Source: Kluyvera ascorbata ATCC 33433
GTDB lineage: Bacteria > Pseudomonadota > Gammaproteobacteria > Enterobacterales > Enterobacteriaceae
Assembly: GCF_000735365.1 (NCBI RefSeq)
Contig: NZ_JMPL01000020.1
Coordinates: 1-54,132 of the forward strand
Reading direction: 5' to 3'
Length of the DNA stretch: 54,132 bases
The position numbers and the translations under genes are program-made. Below, piece after piece: positions 8,924 to 17,315 of the stretch (its first letter is position 1; every line of letters begins with the position of its first letter). Below the pieces are notes generated by a model, which ran no database searches, had not been told where the DNA came from, and saw only the letters and a program-made list of their open reading frames with translations.

Positions 8924-9505
8924 ATGCAACGCTGCGGTTGGGTAAGTCAGGATCCACTTTACATCGCGTATCACGATACCGAATGGGGTGTCCCCCAAAG
9001 AAATAACCAGGCTCTGTTTGAGATGATCTGCCTCGAGGGTCAACAAGCAGGGCTTTCCTGGATAACCGTGCTGAAAAAACGCGAAAATTATCGCCATGCC
9101 TTTCATCACTTCGATCCGGTTAAGGTCGCGGCGATGAGCGAAGACGACGTTGAGCGACTGGTACTGGACGCCGGTATCATCCGTCACCGGGGTAAAATTC
9201 AGGCCATTATCGGTAACGCCCGCGCGTTTCTGGCAATGGAGGCCAACGGCGAATCGTTTAGCGATTTTGTCTGGTCGTTTGTCGATGGCGTACCCATTGT
9301 CACCCAGGCCGCCGCACTCGGGGAAATTCCTACCTCTACGCCCGCGTCAGACGCATTATCTAAAGCGCTGAAAAAACGCGGCTTTAAGTTTGTTGGCACC
9401 ACAATTTGTTATTCCTTCATGCAGGCCTGTGGGCTGGTCAATGACCACGTCACCCACTGCTTCTGCTATCCAGGAGTTCAGCATGATAAGAAAATGGAAC
9501 ACTAA
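8924..9505 (+). CDS. tag: Tag, DNA-3-methyladenine glycosylase I
   Basis: This 193-residue base-excision enzyme removes 3-methyladenine from alkylated DNA. The zinc-snap ligands are all present: Cys4 and His17 near the N-terminus, and His175 and Cys179 near the end. The catalytic-pocket Glu38 (ICLEGQQAGLSW) is conserved. The protein is about six residues longer than E. coli Tag (187) because the C-terminal tail ([10 protein letters not shown]) differs. An AGGGAGAA Shine-Dalgarno lies just upstream. Its last 23 nt overlap the start of yiaC, so the two genes are translationally linked. Confidence 0.97.
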   Translation: MQRCGWVSQDPLYIAYHDTEWGVPQRNNQALFEMICLEGQQAGLSWITVLKKRENYRHAFHHFDPVKVAAMSEDDVERLVLDAGIIRHRGKIQAIIGNARAFLAMEANGESFSDFVWSFVDGVPIVTQAAALGEIPTSTPASDALSKALKKRGFKFVGTTICYSFMQACGLVNDHVTHCFCYPGVQHDKKMEH

Positions 9506-9914
9506 CCAGTTCGAGCCGTTGCTGGGGCTCTGGCTGGAAAGCACCACCTATGCGCATCCGTTTATCGCCGAGCAATACTGGCAAGAGAGCCTGCCCATCG
9601 TGCGCGACACCTACCTCCCCGCCGCCGAAACCTGGGTCTGGGAGGACGAACAACGGCTACAGGGCTTTGTCAGCGTGATTGACACGCGCTTCGTTGGCGC
9701 GCTGTTTGTCGCCCCGAATCAGCTTCATCAGGGGATTGGCAGTGCGCTGCTCAGCATGGCGAAGCAGCATTTTTCCGACCTCAGCCTGGAGGTCTACCAG
9801 AAGAACTGCCGGGCGGTGAATTTCTACCACGCGCAGGGTTTTCGTATTGAAGACAGCGCGTGGCAGGACGAGACCCGGCATCCTACCTGGATTATGCGTT
9901 GGCAGGCGGATTAA
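9483..9914 (+). CDS. yiaC: YiaC, GNAT-family N-acetyltransferase
   Basis: This 143-residue GNAT acetyltransferase is similar to E. coli YiaC (146), one of the enzymes reported to acetylate protein lysines with acetyl-CoA. Motif A ([11 protein letters not shown], residues 80-90) forms the acetyl-CoA pyrophosphate loop, and the C-terminal N-F-Y-x-x-x-G-F pattern (about 113-120) is typical of the fold. The start was set at the ATG at 9483, inside the end of tag, because the protein from there aligns with YiaC and AGGAG precedes it by about 9 nt. Its 3' end overlaps the convergent bisC by 23 bp. Confidence 0.94.
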   Translation: MIRKWNTNQFEPLLGLWLESTTYAHPFIAEQYWQESLPIVRDTYLPAAETWVWEDEQRLQGFVSVIDTRFVGALFVAPNQLHQGIGSALLSMAKQHFSDLSLEVYQKNCRAVNFYHAQGFRIEDSAWQDETRHPTWIMRWQAD

Positions 9915-12282
9915 ACGCCGTTAGCATTAGCGACGGGCCGGTGTATTTTTCAATCCAGGCCAGCGCCGTGTTTCCCGCACACCCGTTCCCCAGCCGCGAG
10001 CTGGGGATATCTTTGGTCAGCACATTCACCGCCCCATTTTTGCAGATACCGTTCGCCTCGAGGTCTAAATCTGGCCACGCCCCTTCGTGCAGACAGATAA
10101 CGCCGGGCTTGATGTCTTCACTCACCACCGCTCCCGCCAACACCTGCCCACGATGGTTCCAGACCCGCACCAGATCGCCATCCTGAATCTGCCGCGCCTT
10201 CGCATCCTGCGGATGCAGCGTTAACGGCTCACGCCCGGCGACCGCATAGCGTTCACGCAGCGTCGTATGGTTGAGCTGGCTGTGCAGGCGATGCGCGGGA
10301 TGGGCAGAAAGCAGTTGAAGCTGTTCCGGCTCCGCGTTACCGTGCCATTCATCAGGCTCCAGCCACATCGGGTGCGGCGGACAGTCGGGATACTGGAAGC
10401 TGGCAATACGCTCAGAGTAAATCTCAATTTTGCCACTCGGCGTGCTTAACGGGTTCGCCTGTGGATCGGCGCGAAACGCGCCAAATCGGACAAAAGCGGC
10501 GTTCTGTTCACTCTCCGGCATCTCAATCAGTTCGTTGGCCTGCCAGAACTCGGCAAACGGCGGCAGCGTCACCTGCTGGCTGGCCCCGCGTTGCCCGGCA
10601 ATGTGGTAGAAGGTTTCCAGCCACTGGAGATCGCTCTTCTCCTCCGTAAAGCGCGCCCGCCCACCTGTTTCCCAGCGTTCGCTGAGGTCAGCAAACACCT
10701 CAAAATCATCGCGTGCTTCATCACGCGGCATCACCACCCGCTTCATCGGCACCAGATGCTGGTTACTGTAATCACCGGTCATGGTGAGGTCATTACGTTC
10801 AAACGAGGTCGTGGCCGGCAACACGATATCGGCGTGACGCGCCGCTGCCGTCCAGTTGCATTCGGAAATGACCACCAGCTCCGGTTTTTGCCAGGCGCGA
10901 ATCAGCCGGTTGGTGTCCTGATGATGGGTAAAGTTAGCGCCACCCGCCCACCAGACAAAACGAATATCCGGGAAGTGTCGATCCAGCCCGTTATGCTGGT
11001 ACGGTGCGCCGGGGTTTTCCAGCGCCTCGACGATACGCGCTACCGGGATTTTATCAACGGCATCAACGCCGCCTTTCACCGTGCCCTGCATCGAGGCCAG
11101 CACCGCCGCACGACGCGTCGGGTTACCGCCGTTCGCGAAGTGATAAGAGAGGCCAAAGCCACCGCCCGGCGTACCAATCTGCCCCAGCATGGCGGCGAGC
11201 GTCACCAGCATCCAGTGCTTTTGTTCGCCAAACTGCTGGCGCTGCATCCCCCAGCCGGACATCAGCATGGTGGTATTTTTATGGAATATCTCTGCCAATT
11301 CGCGGATTTTATCTGCACTAATACCGCAAATCGTCGCAGCCCACACGGCGGATTTTTCCTCACCGTCTTCTTTACCCAGCAGATAATCAGCAAAAATCGG
11401 AAACCCGGTGGTATAGCGCGATAAAAAGTCCGCATCGTGCCAATTATTCACCAAAAGCGTATGGGCGATGCCCAGCATCAGCGCCACATCCGTGCCCATA
11501 TGTGGCGCTATCCACTCCATCGACTCACCGAAAAACGCGACGGTTTCCGATCGCATCGGATCGATACAGATCAGGCGTTTACCGCTTTTCCGCAGCTGTT
11601 CAAAATAGGGGAGCCCCTGCTCATCGGAAGCGTTCCAGGCAATTTTCAGCGTATTCATCGGGTTGGCGCTCCACAGCACCACCACGTCAGTATGCTCCAG
11701 CACCATCGGCCAGCTGGTCTGCTGCTGGTAGACCTCATTGCCGCCCACCACGTGCGGCATGATGGCCTGCGCCGCGCCGGTAGAATAATCGCCCAGATGC
11801 CCGGTGTAACCGCCTGCCAGGCTCATGTAGCGCTGGAGCAGCGTCGCCGCCTTATGCAGTACGCCGTTAGAACGCCAACCGTAGGAGCCCGCAAAAATCG
11901 ACGACGGCCCGTAGCTTTCGCGAATGCGGCGGTGCTGCCTATCTATCAGCGTCAGCGCCTCATCCCAGCTCACTCGCACAAACTCATCCTGCCCGCGAAT
12001 CCCCTGCGGGCGACTCGGTGAAGCCAGAAATCCTTTACGCACCATCGGGTAACGCACCCGCGTTTTACTGTGTACCTGATCGCGCACCACGCTCTGCAAC
12101 GAGTTATCGAACGACGTTTTCAGCGCACCGCGCGAAGAGAGCACGCGCTCGCCATCGGTTTCAACCAGCATAGGGCCCCAATGGGCAGCGGTCAGGATAG
12201 TTTTCGTGGTCGGTGAGTGTGGCAAAGCGTGCTCCTGGATAGCTGATGCAGGTGATTCGGCGATGTTTTGTTCATCGCTCAA
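9892..12282 (-). CDS. bisC: BisC, biotin sulfoxide reductase (molybdopterin enzyme)
   Basis: This is a 796-residue bis-MGD molybdoenzyme of the DMSO/TMAO reductase family that reduces biotin sulfoxide, and methionine sulfoxide in E. coli, back to the thioether. The molybdenum-ligand serine is in [10 protein letters not shown] (Ser133). Downstream MGD-binding segments are conserved ([32 protein letters not shown]) up to the C-terminal [16 protein letters not shown]. No Tat signal is evident, consistent with a cytoplasmic enzyme. About 20 N-terminal residues precede the E. coli-like start (LTAAHWGPM); no closer ATG exists, but the exact start is uncertain. It is transcribed divergently from yiaD. 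Confidence 0.96.
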   Translation of the reverse strand: MSDEQNIAESPASAIQEHALPHSPTTKTILTAAHWGPMLVETDGERVLSSRGALKTSFDNSLQSVVRDQVHSKTRVRYPMVRKGFLASPSRPQGIRGQDEFVRVSWDEALTLIDRQHRRIRESYGPSSIFAGSYGWRSNGVLHKAATLLQRYMSLAGGYTGHLGDYSTGAAQAIMPHVVGGNEVYQQQTSWPMVLEHTDVVVLWSANPMNTLKIAWNASDEQGLPYFEQLRKSGKRLICIDPMRSETVAFFGESMEWIAPHMGTDVALMLGIAHTLLVNNWHDADFLSRYTTGFPIFADYLLGKEDGEEKSAVWAATICGISADKIRELAEIFHKNTTMLMSGWGMQRQQFGEQKHWMLVTLAAMLGQIGTPGGGFGLSYHFANGGNPTRRAAVLASMQGTVKGGVDAVDKIPVARIVEALENPGAPYQHNGLDRHFPDIRFVWWAGGANFTHHQDTNRLIRAWQKPELVVISECNWTAAARHADIVLPATTSFERNDLTMTGDYSNQHLVPMKRVVMPRDEARDDFEVFADLSERWETGGRARFTEEKSDLQWLETFYHIAGQRGASQQVTLPPFAEFWQANELIEMPESEQNAAFVRFGAFRADPQANPLSTPSGKIEIYSERIASFQYPDCPPHPMWLEPDEWHGNAEPEQLQLLSAHPAHRLHSQLNHTTLRERYAVAGREPLTLHPQDAKARQIQDGDLVRVWNHRGQVLAGAVVSEDIKPGVICLHEGAWPDLDLEANGICKNGAVNVLTKDIPSSRLGNGCAGNTALAWIEKYTGPSLMLTAFNPPANA

Positions 12283-12391
12283 TGTTTTTTACAAAAAGAC
12301 AAAATCTCCCGGGAATTTTCCCCGGTTTTGCACGTCATAATCAACCGCCACACCTGCCGTGGCAAAGAATAAAAAGGATTAAGGAAATAAG

Positions 12392-13051
12392 ATGAAAAAA
12401 CGCATGCTCATGATTGCGGCCCTGGTTAGCGGCGCACTGGCAGTTTCTGGCTGTACCACCAACCCGTACACTGGCGAACAGGAAGCCAGCAAAACCGGCA
12501 TCGGCGCAGGCCTCGGAACCTTAGTGGGCGCGGGTATCGGCGCACTGGCATCCTCTAAACACGATCGCGGCAAAGGTGCGCTGATTGGCGCCGCCGCAGG
12601 TGCAGCCGTCGGCGGTGGCGTGGGTTACTACATGGATGCCCAGGAAGCCAAGCTGCGTCAGAAAATGCAGGGAACCGGCGTGAGCGTTACGCGTAATGGC
12701 AACAACATCGTGTTGAATATGCCAAACAACGTCACCTTCGACAGCTCCTCTTCTACGCTGAAACCAGCAGGTGCCAATACCCTGACCGGCGTGGCAATGG
12801 TGCTGAAAGAGTACGAAAAAACCGCCGTGAACGTGGTCGGCTATACCGACAGCACCGGCAGCCAGCAGTTGAACATGACGCTGTCCCAGCAGCGCGCTGA
12901 CTCCGTAGCCAGCTCGCTTATCACTCAGGGCGTGGCCGCTGCCCGCATCCGCACTTCCGGCATGGGCCCGGCGAATCCTATCGCCAGCAACAGCACCGCC
13001 GAAGGCAAAGCGCAGAACCGTCGCGTAGAAATCACCTTAAGCCCGCAGTAA
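12392..13051 (+). CDS. yiaD: YiaD, OmpA-like outer-membrane lipoprotein
   Basis: This is a 219-residue lipoprotein, the E. coli length. A type II signal peptide ends in the lipobox AVSGC with lipidated Cys21; the +2 residue is Thr, so outer-membrane sorting is expected. Residues ~35-80 are a glycine-zipper segment (GAGLGTLVGAGIGAL...). Residues ~100-219 are an OmpA-type peptidoglycan-binding domain (GYTDSTGSQQLN...QQRA...NRRVEI). In E. coli, YiaD was found as a multicopy suppressor of a bamD defect. AAGGA lies upstream of the ATG. A GC-rich hairpin without a U-run follows at 13059-13086. Confidence 0.96.
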   Translation: MKKRMLMIAALVSGALAVSGCTTNPYTGEQEASKTGIGAGLGTLVGAGIGALASSKHDRGKGALIGAAAGAAVGGGVGYYMDAQEAKLRQKMQGTGVSVTRNGNNIVLNMPNNVTFDSSSSTLKPAGANTLTGVAMVLKEYEKTAVNVVGYTDSTGSQQLNMTLSQQRADSVASSLITQGVAAARIRTSGMGPANPIASNSTAEGKAQNRRVEITLSPQ

Positions 13052-13189
13052 CCCCTCCGCCGGACAGGGCTTGCCCCATGCCCGGCGTTCATCCCTCCCC
13101 ATTTTCTGGGCTGGTACTTTTCGCCCCACTGTGGGATTGTTAAGCCTGCTAACGATCAACTCTTCTCTCTTCAATCCATGGAGATCCCC

Positions 13190-14164
13190 ATGAAGCCGTC
13201 CGTTATTCTCTACAAAGCCCTGCCCGACGATTTGTTACAACGCCTGAACGACAACTTCACCGTCACCCGCGTGCCAAACCTGCACCCAGAGACCGTACAG
13301 CAGCACGCCGATGCCTTTGCGAATGCCGTTGGGCTGCTGGGTTCCAGCGAAAACGTAGATACCGCTTTGCTGGAGAACATGCCGAAGCTGCGTGCCGCCT
13401 CCACCATTTCCGTGGGCTATGACAATTTTGATGTAGATGCGCTGAACAATCGTCGCGTTCTGCTGATGCACACGCCAACCGTGCTGACTGAAACCGTGGC
13501 CGATACGCTGATGGCGCTGGTATTAAGCTCTGCTCGTCGCGTGGTTGAAGTTGCCGAGCGTGTAAAAGCAGGCGAGTGGAAACAGGGCATCGGCCCGGAC
13601 TGGTTCGGCATCGATGTCCATCACAAGACGCTGGGGATAGTCGGGATGGGCCGCATTGGCATGGCACTCGCCCAGCGCGCGCACTTCGGCTTCAATATGC
13701 CAATTCTCTACAATGCACGACGCCACCATCCACAGGCGGAAGAGCGCTTTAACGCCCGCTATTGTGATTTAAATACGCTGCTGGCCGAGGCAGATTTTGT
13801 CTGCCTGATCCTGCCGCTCACCGAGGAAACCCACCATCTGTTCGGCGCAGAGCAGTTCGCACGAATGAAGTCATCCGCCATCTTCATTAACGCCGGTCGT
13901 GGCCCGGTAGTGGATGAACAGGCGCTGATTGCCGCACTGCAAAACGGCGATATCCACGCCGCGGGGCTGGACGTGTTTGAGCAAGAGCCGTTGCCGGTGG
14001 ACTCGCTGTTGCTGAAGCTGCCTAACGTGGTGGCGCTGCCGCATATCGGTTCCGCGACGCATGAAACCCGCTACAACATGGCGGCCTGTGCGGTGGATAA
14101 CCTGATTGATGCGCTGAAAGGGAACGTTGAGAAGAACTGCGTGAACCCGCAGGTTGCGGGGTAA
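13190..14164 (+). CDS. ghrB: GhrB, glyoxylate/hydroxypyruvate reductase B (2-ketoaldonate reductase)
   Basis: This 324-residue D-2-hydroxyacid dehydrogenase reduces glyoxylate, hydroxypyruvate and 2-keto-D-gluconate with NADPH. The Rossmann motif GMGRIG is at 152-157. The catalytic triad is intact: Arg237 (NAGRG), Glu266 (FEQEP) and His285 (LPHIG). The start was placed at 13190 because GGAG at 13180-13183 is correctly spaced for it and the protein then begins [14 protein letters not shown] like the E. coli enzyme; an in-frame ATG four codons upstream has no ribosome-binding site. It is convergent with yiaF across a bidirectional hairpin. Confidence 0.97.
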   Translation: MKPSVILYKALPDDLLQRLNDNFTVTRVPNLHPETVQQHADAFANAVGLLGSSENVDTALLENMPKLRAASTISVGYDNFDVDALNNRRVLLMHTPTVLTETVADTLMALVLSSARRVVEVAERVKAGEWKQGIGPDWFGIDVHHKTLGIVGMGRIGMALAQRAHFGFNMPILYNARRHHPQAEERFNARYCDLNTLLAEADFVCLILPLTEETHHLFGAEQFARMKSSAIFINAGRGPVVDEQALIAALQNGDIHAAGLDVFEQEPLPVDSLLLKLPNVVALPHIGSATHETRYNMAACAVDNLIDALKGNVEKNCVNPQVAG

Positions 14165-14170
14165 AACGAC

Positions 14171-14195
14171 GCTGCCCGACGTGATGCCGGGCAGC
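14171..14195. terminator. Bidirectional terminator between ghrB and yiaF
   Basis: An 8-bp perfect GC stem GCTGCCCG/CGGGCAGC with a 9-nt loop lies between the convergent genes. A short T-run follows on each strand (TTTTG towards yiaF, GTTTTA on the minus strand). Confidence 0.65.
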
Positions 14196-14203
14196 CATAA
14201 TGC

Positions 14204-14914
14204 TTATTTTGTCGCGTTAACTGCCGCGGTCCACGCCTGGCTAAACGCCTGGTGCTGTGCCGCCAGCGGGCCAATCAGTGAATTATACTGACTCGCCTGC
14301 TGTGAAGTCGGGAACTGAATACCGTTCGCGACAAAGCTCACCTGAGTGCCCTGTTGCGCCACGAAATCACCGACCTGCACCAGCTGCTGGGTAAACACCT
14401 GCGCAGCGGGAATCAGCGGCTGCAGCGCATCGGACGGGCCGGTCACGACTTTGCTGTAAACCTGATCAAATACAGGCTTGAGATCATCAGCCTGTTTCAA
14501 CGCAGCATGCGCGGCATCAGCCTGCATTTTCGCATTCTGCAGCTGCTGGCTCAGCACACCCAGTGAACCATTAGCCTGACGCAGCGGTTCGCGCTGGGTC
14601 ATGTAATCTTGCGGTACGCGAATCGCGTTAACGCTATCGACAACCGGACGTAAACCGGCATCCATCGCCTGGCTTACCTGCTGTGAGTAGCCATAAATGA
14701 CGGCATAGTCTGAAACAAACGGTCCGAACTGTTTTTTCTGGTCAGCGGTCAGCGTCGGCAGGCGTTCACCGCCACGCATTACCGTATTCTGCAGGAAATC
14801 GACGAATGCTTTACGCTGATCGCCTTCCTTATCAAAACACCCACTCAGGCTAACCACCATTAATATCGCCGCAACAGGCGCAAACCAGCGAGAGCAGGAC
14901 TTTCCTGACGCCAT
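14204..14914 (-). CDS. yiaF: YiaF, DUF3053 lipoprotein
   Basis: This 236-residue protein has the length of E. coli YiaF. It starts with a lipoprotein signal peptide whose lipobox LSGC gives lipidated Cys26, followed by FDKEGDQRKAF. The mature part is a helical DUF3053 domain. The family's function is unknown; a periplasmic or outer-membrane location is inferred from the lipobox and the absence of Asp at +2. It is monocistronic, and the 420 bp upstream are shared with the divergent MFS transporter gene. In E. coli the next gene would be yiaG, which is not present here. Confidence 0.93.
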   Translation of the reverse strand: MASGKSCSRWFAPVAAILMVVSLSGCFDKEGDQRKAFVDFLQNTVMRGGERLPTLTADQKKQFGPFVSDYAVIYGYSQQVSQAMDAGLRPVVDSVNAIRVPQDYMTQREPLRQANGSLGVLSQQLQNAKMQADAAHAALKQADDLKPVFDQVYSKVVTGPSDALQPLIPAAQVFTQQLVQVGDFVAQQGTQVSFVANGIQFPTSQQASQYNSLIGPLAAQHQAFSQAWTAAVNATK

Positions 14915-15334
14915 TTTAATACTCCTTCAGCCAAAAAAAAGCGCAAACCGGCACACGCGTGCCCAACGGTGACAAGGATAGTCCAGAGCCGCGCCGCAAG
15001 ATACCTTTTTCATACGTTCTCCAGCGGTTCGCGCACATTGTTAATTGATTGTTGCATACATCACATTTATCACGATGAAATCACGATAACTAAATAGACA
15101 TAAGAATATGATATTCCTTTGTTTTTCACCCATCAATGCACCCACTTCGCATTGAGAGAACGATAATCGCACACTTCCTGGCCACCGTGGATTGTTGTCC
15201 TGCTGCATAAGTGATTTTATTTAATGAACGATTAACGACAAAACGTTCGATAATCGCCCAATTACCTCAATACCGGCGAGAAAGATAAGCGTTGAAAAAA
15301 CCACTTCCTCGCACCGCTTAGCAGGAATTACCGC
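14915..15334. promoter_or_regulatory. Divergent control region between yiaF and the aromatic-acid-type transporter
   Basis: This 420-bp AT-rich gap has no credible ORF. It holds two copies of the 10-mer CGATAATCGC (15161-15170 and 15248-15257), whose first nine bases are the palindrome CGAT-A-ATCG. A 7-bp inverted repeat, TCAATGC / GCATTGA with a 9-bp spacer, lies at 15133-15155. These are candidate operators for an unlinked regulator; no regulator gene is adjacent. AGGAA lies about 8 nt before the transporter ATG. Confidence 0.4.
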
Positions 15335-16708
15335 ATGACAACACAGACAACAACGGATATTCAGGCTTTTATCAACCGCCATCCCTTCTCAAAGTACCAG
15401 TGGATGATTCTGGTGCTGTGCTTTATCACCGTCGCGCTGGACGGCTTCGATACCGCCATTATTGGCTTCATCGCATCCGATCTGGTTCAGGAGTGGGGCG
15501 TACAAAAATCTGACCTTGGTCCGGTGATGAGCGCCGCGCTGGTAGGCCTTGCCGTCGGCGCGCTGACCGCAGGGCCGATGGCCGACCGCATTGGGCGCAA
15601 AAAAGTGCTGGTGTTATCGATCCTGGTCTTTGGCGGCTTCAGTCTGATTACCGCCTTCGCCACTTCGCTGACGCAGCTGACCGTTCTACGTTTCTTAACC
15701 GGGCTGGGGCTGGGTGCCGCCATGCCAAACGCCGCGACGCTCATGAGCGAGTACGCGCCGGAGCGCCGTCGCGCACTGCTGGTGAACCTGATGTTCGTTG
15801 GTTTCCCGATTGGATCTTCACTCGGTGGGTTTATCTCTGCATGGATGATTCCACACTACGGCTGGCAGAGCGTACTGGTGCTGGGCGGCGTCATGCCGCT
15901 GGCGCTGGCAGTCGCGTTAATTTTCATGTTGCCAGAATCGGCTCGCTATCTGGCAGTAAAAAACCGTTCTCAACAGCAGATTGCCAATATTCTGCGCCGC
16001 ATTGCCGCGCTGCCAGAAAACACCCGGTTTGTCCTGCAAGAGGCAGGTCAGGTCAAGGAGCAGTCAGCGCTGGGGGTTATCTTCTCGCCGCGCTACCTGG
16101 TGGGCACCATCATGCTGTGCCTGACCTACTTTATGGGTCTGCTTATCTTCTATCTGCTGACCAGCTGGCTGCCGCTGTTAATTCGTGAGACTGGCGCAAC
16201 GCTGAGCCAGGCTTCCGTGATTACCGCGCTGTTCCCACTCGGCGGGGGGATTGGCGTGCTGGTATTAGGCGCGTTGATGGACAAAATCAACCCGAATAAA
16301 GTCGTTGCCGTAGGCTACCTGCTAACCGGAGTCTTTGTCTGTCTGGTCGGTTTCTCAACCAGTAATCTGGTGCTGATGGGCGTCATGGTATTTATCGCCG
16401 GAACGATTATGAACGGCGCGCAGTCATCCATGCCAGCGCTGGCCGCAGGGTTTTACCCAACGCAGGGCCGCGCAACCGGCGTTGCCTGGATGCTGGGACT
16501 AGGCCGCTTTGGGGGTATCCTCGGCGCATTTAGCGGTGCGTTCCTGATGCAGGCAGAGCTCTCCTTTAAAACCATTTTCGCTCTGCTGGCCATACCCGCG
16601 GTCCTGTCGGCCATCGCGCTGATGGTGAAGTACATCGCCGGTAAAAATCAGCACAATCAAGGCGACAACGCAGCGGCAGCGTTGACTGAATCGGCGCAAA
16701 AAGTCTGA
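15335..16708 (+). CDS. MFS transporter, aromatic acid:H+ symporter (AAHS/PcaK-like) family
   Basis: This is a 457-residue, 12-helix MFS protein. The AAHS-family signature DGFDTAIIGFIA lies in helix 1 (about residues 36-47) and the MFS motif GPMADRIGRKK follows helix 2 (about 80-90). An additional conserved segment is found in helices 4-5. Relatives import 4-hydroxybenzoate, benzoate, 3-hydroxyphenylpropionate or similar acids with protons. No catabolic enzyme or regulator is next to it, so the substrate cannot be inferred from context. It occupies the place where E. coli has yiaG. It has its own strong terminator and appears monocistronic. Confidence 0.88.
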   Translation: MTTQTTTDIQAFINRHPFSKYQWMILVLCFITVALDGFDTAIIGFIASDLVQEWGVQKSDLGPVMSAALVGLAVGALTAGPMADRIGRKKVLVLSILVFGGFSLITAFATSLTQLTVLRFLTGLGLGAAMPNAATLMSEYAPERRRALLVNLMFVGFPIGSSLGGFISAWMIPHYGWQSVLVLGGVMPLALAVALIFMLPESARYLAVKNRSQQQIANILRRIAALPENTRFVLQEAGQVKEQSALGVIFSPRYLVGTIMLCLTYFMGLLIFYLLTSWLPLLIRETGATLSQASVITALFPLGGGIGVLVLGALMDKINPNKVVAVGYLLTGVFVCLVGFSTSNLVLMGVMVFIAGTIMNGAQSSMPALAAGFYPTQGRATGVAWMLGLGRFGGILGAFSGAFLMQAELSFKTIFALLAIPAVLSAIALMVKYIAGKNQHNQGDNAAAALTESAQKV

Positions 16709-16712
16709 TATT

Positions 16713-16753
16713 TAGCCCCGGCAGTGCGCTGCCGGGGCTAAATGATATTTTTT
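16713..16753 (+). terminator. Rho-independent terminator of the AAHS transporter gene
   Basis: A 12-bp GC-rich stem TAGCCCCGGCAG/CTGCCGGGGCTA with a 4-nt loop ends at 16740, followed by AAATGATATTTTTTT. The stem begins 5 nt after the stop codon. Confidence 0.85.
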
Positions 16754-16857
16754 TACAACACACTCACAACTGATAATAATTCATATTTATCAAACCATTA
16801 AACATCAATTACTCTGCCTACCCCCCAGGAGCATAGTAAATTATGTGCAGATAACGT

Positions 16858-17048
16858 TTGCTTTTGCGGTGAGAGTTATGCGTTAATACATCCACGGTTT
16901 GACATACAGACCACAAAGCAGTTGAGTAAAGCAGTTCCCTTCAAGGTTATCCATTGGTACCCCTCGTAGCGACATTCCTTTACGCTTTAAATTCTGTAAA
17001 GCATGCCATATCGCCGAAAGGCTCAATTAATTTTTAAAGGTAATTTCT
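16858..17048 (+). promoter_or_regulatory. cspA promoter and cold-shock 5' leader with cold box
   Basis: The promoter candidate is -35 TTGCTT (16858-16863), an 18-bp spacer and an extended -10 TGC-GTTAAT (to 16887). The transcript would start near 16894 (ACGGTTTGACATACAGACC), giving a ~155-nt leader that closely matches the E. coli cspA leader. The cold-box-like TGACATACAGA is at 16900-16910; the conserved segments ATACCCCTCGTAG-like and GCCATATCGCCGAAAGGC precede the start. In E. coli this leader refolds with temperature to permit translation in the cold. Confidence 0.85.
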
Positions 17049-17261
17049 ATGTCCGGTAAAATGACTGGTATCGTAAAATGGTTCAACGCTGATAAAGGTT
17101 TCGGCTTCATCACTCCTGACGATGGTTCTAAAGACGTGTTCGTACACTTCTCTGCTATCCAGAACGATGGCTACAAATCTCTGGACGAAGGTCAGAAAGT
17201 TTCCTTCACCATCGAGAACGGCGCTAAAGGCCCAGCAGCTGGCAACGTAACTTCCCTGTAA
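17049..17261 (+). CDS. cspA: CspA, major cold-shock protein
   Basis: This 70-residue OB-fold single-stranded nucleic-acid chaperone is nearly identical to E. coli CspA. RNP1 (KGFGFI, residues 16-21) and RNP2 (VFVHF, 30-34) are intact, with the aromatic W11, F12, F18, F20, F31 and F34 surface. It melts RNA secondary structure after a temperature downshift. Expression is set by the long leader described separately, and a strong terminator follows. Its neighbour on the right is a convergent ABC-F gene that is not found here in E. coli. Confidence 0.98.
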   Translation: MSGKMTGIVKWFNADKGFGFITPDDGSKDVFVHFSAIQNDGYKSLDEGQKVSFTIENGAKGPAAGNVTSL

Positions 17262-17281
17262 GTTAACGCCGCTAAGAATTG

Positions 17282-17313
17282 AAAATCCCTGCCTTATGGC
17301 GGGGATTTTTTTT
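17282..17313 (+). terminator. Rho-independent terminator of cspA
   Basis: The stem AAAATCCCTGCC/GGCGGGGATTTT with a TTAT loop is followed by a run of eight T. It ends 3 nt before the stop of the convergent ABC-F gene, so it probably serves that gene too. Confidence 0.92.
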
Positions 17314-17315
17314 AT

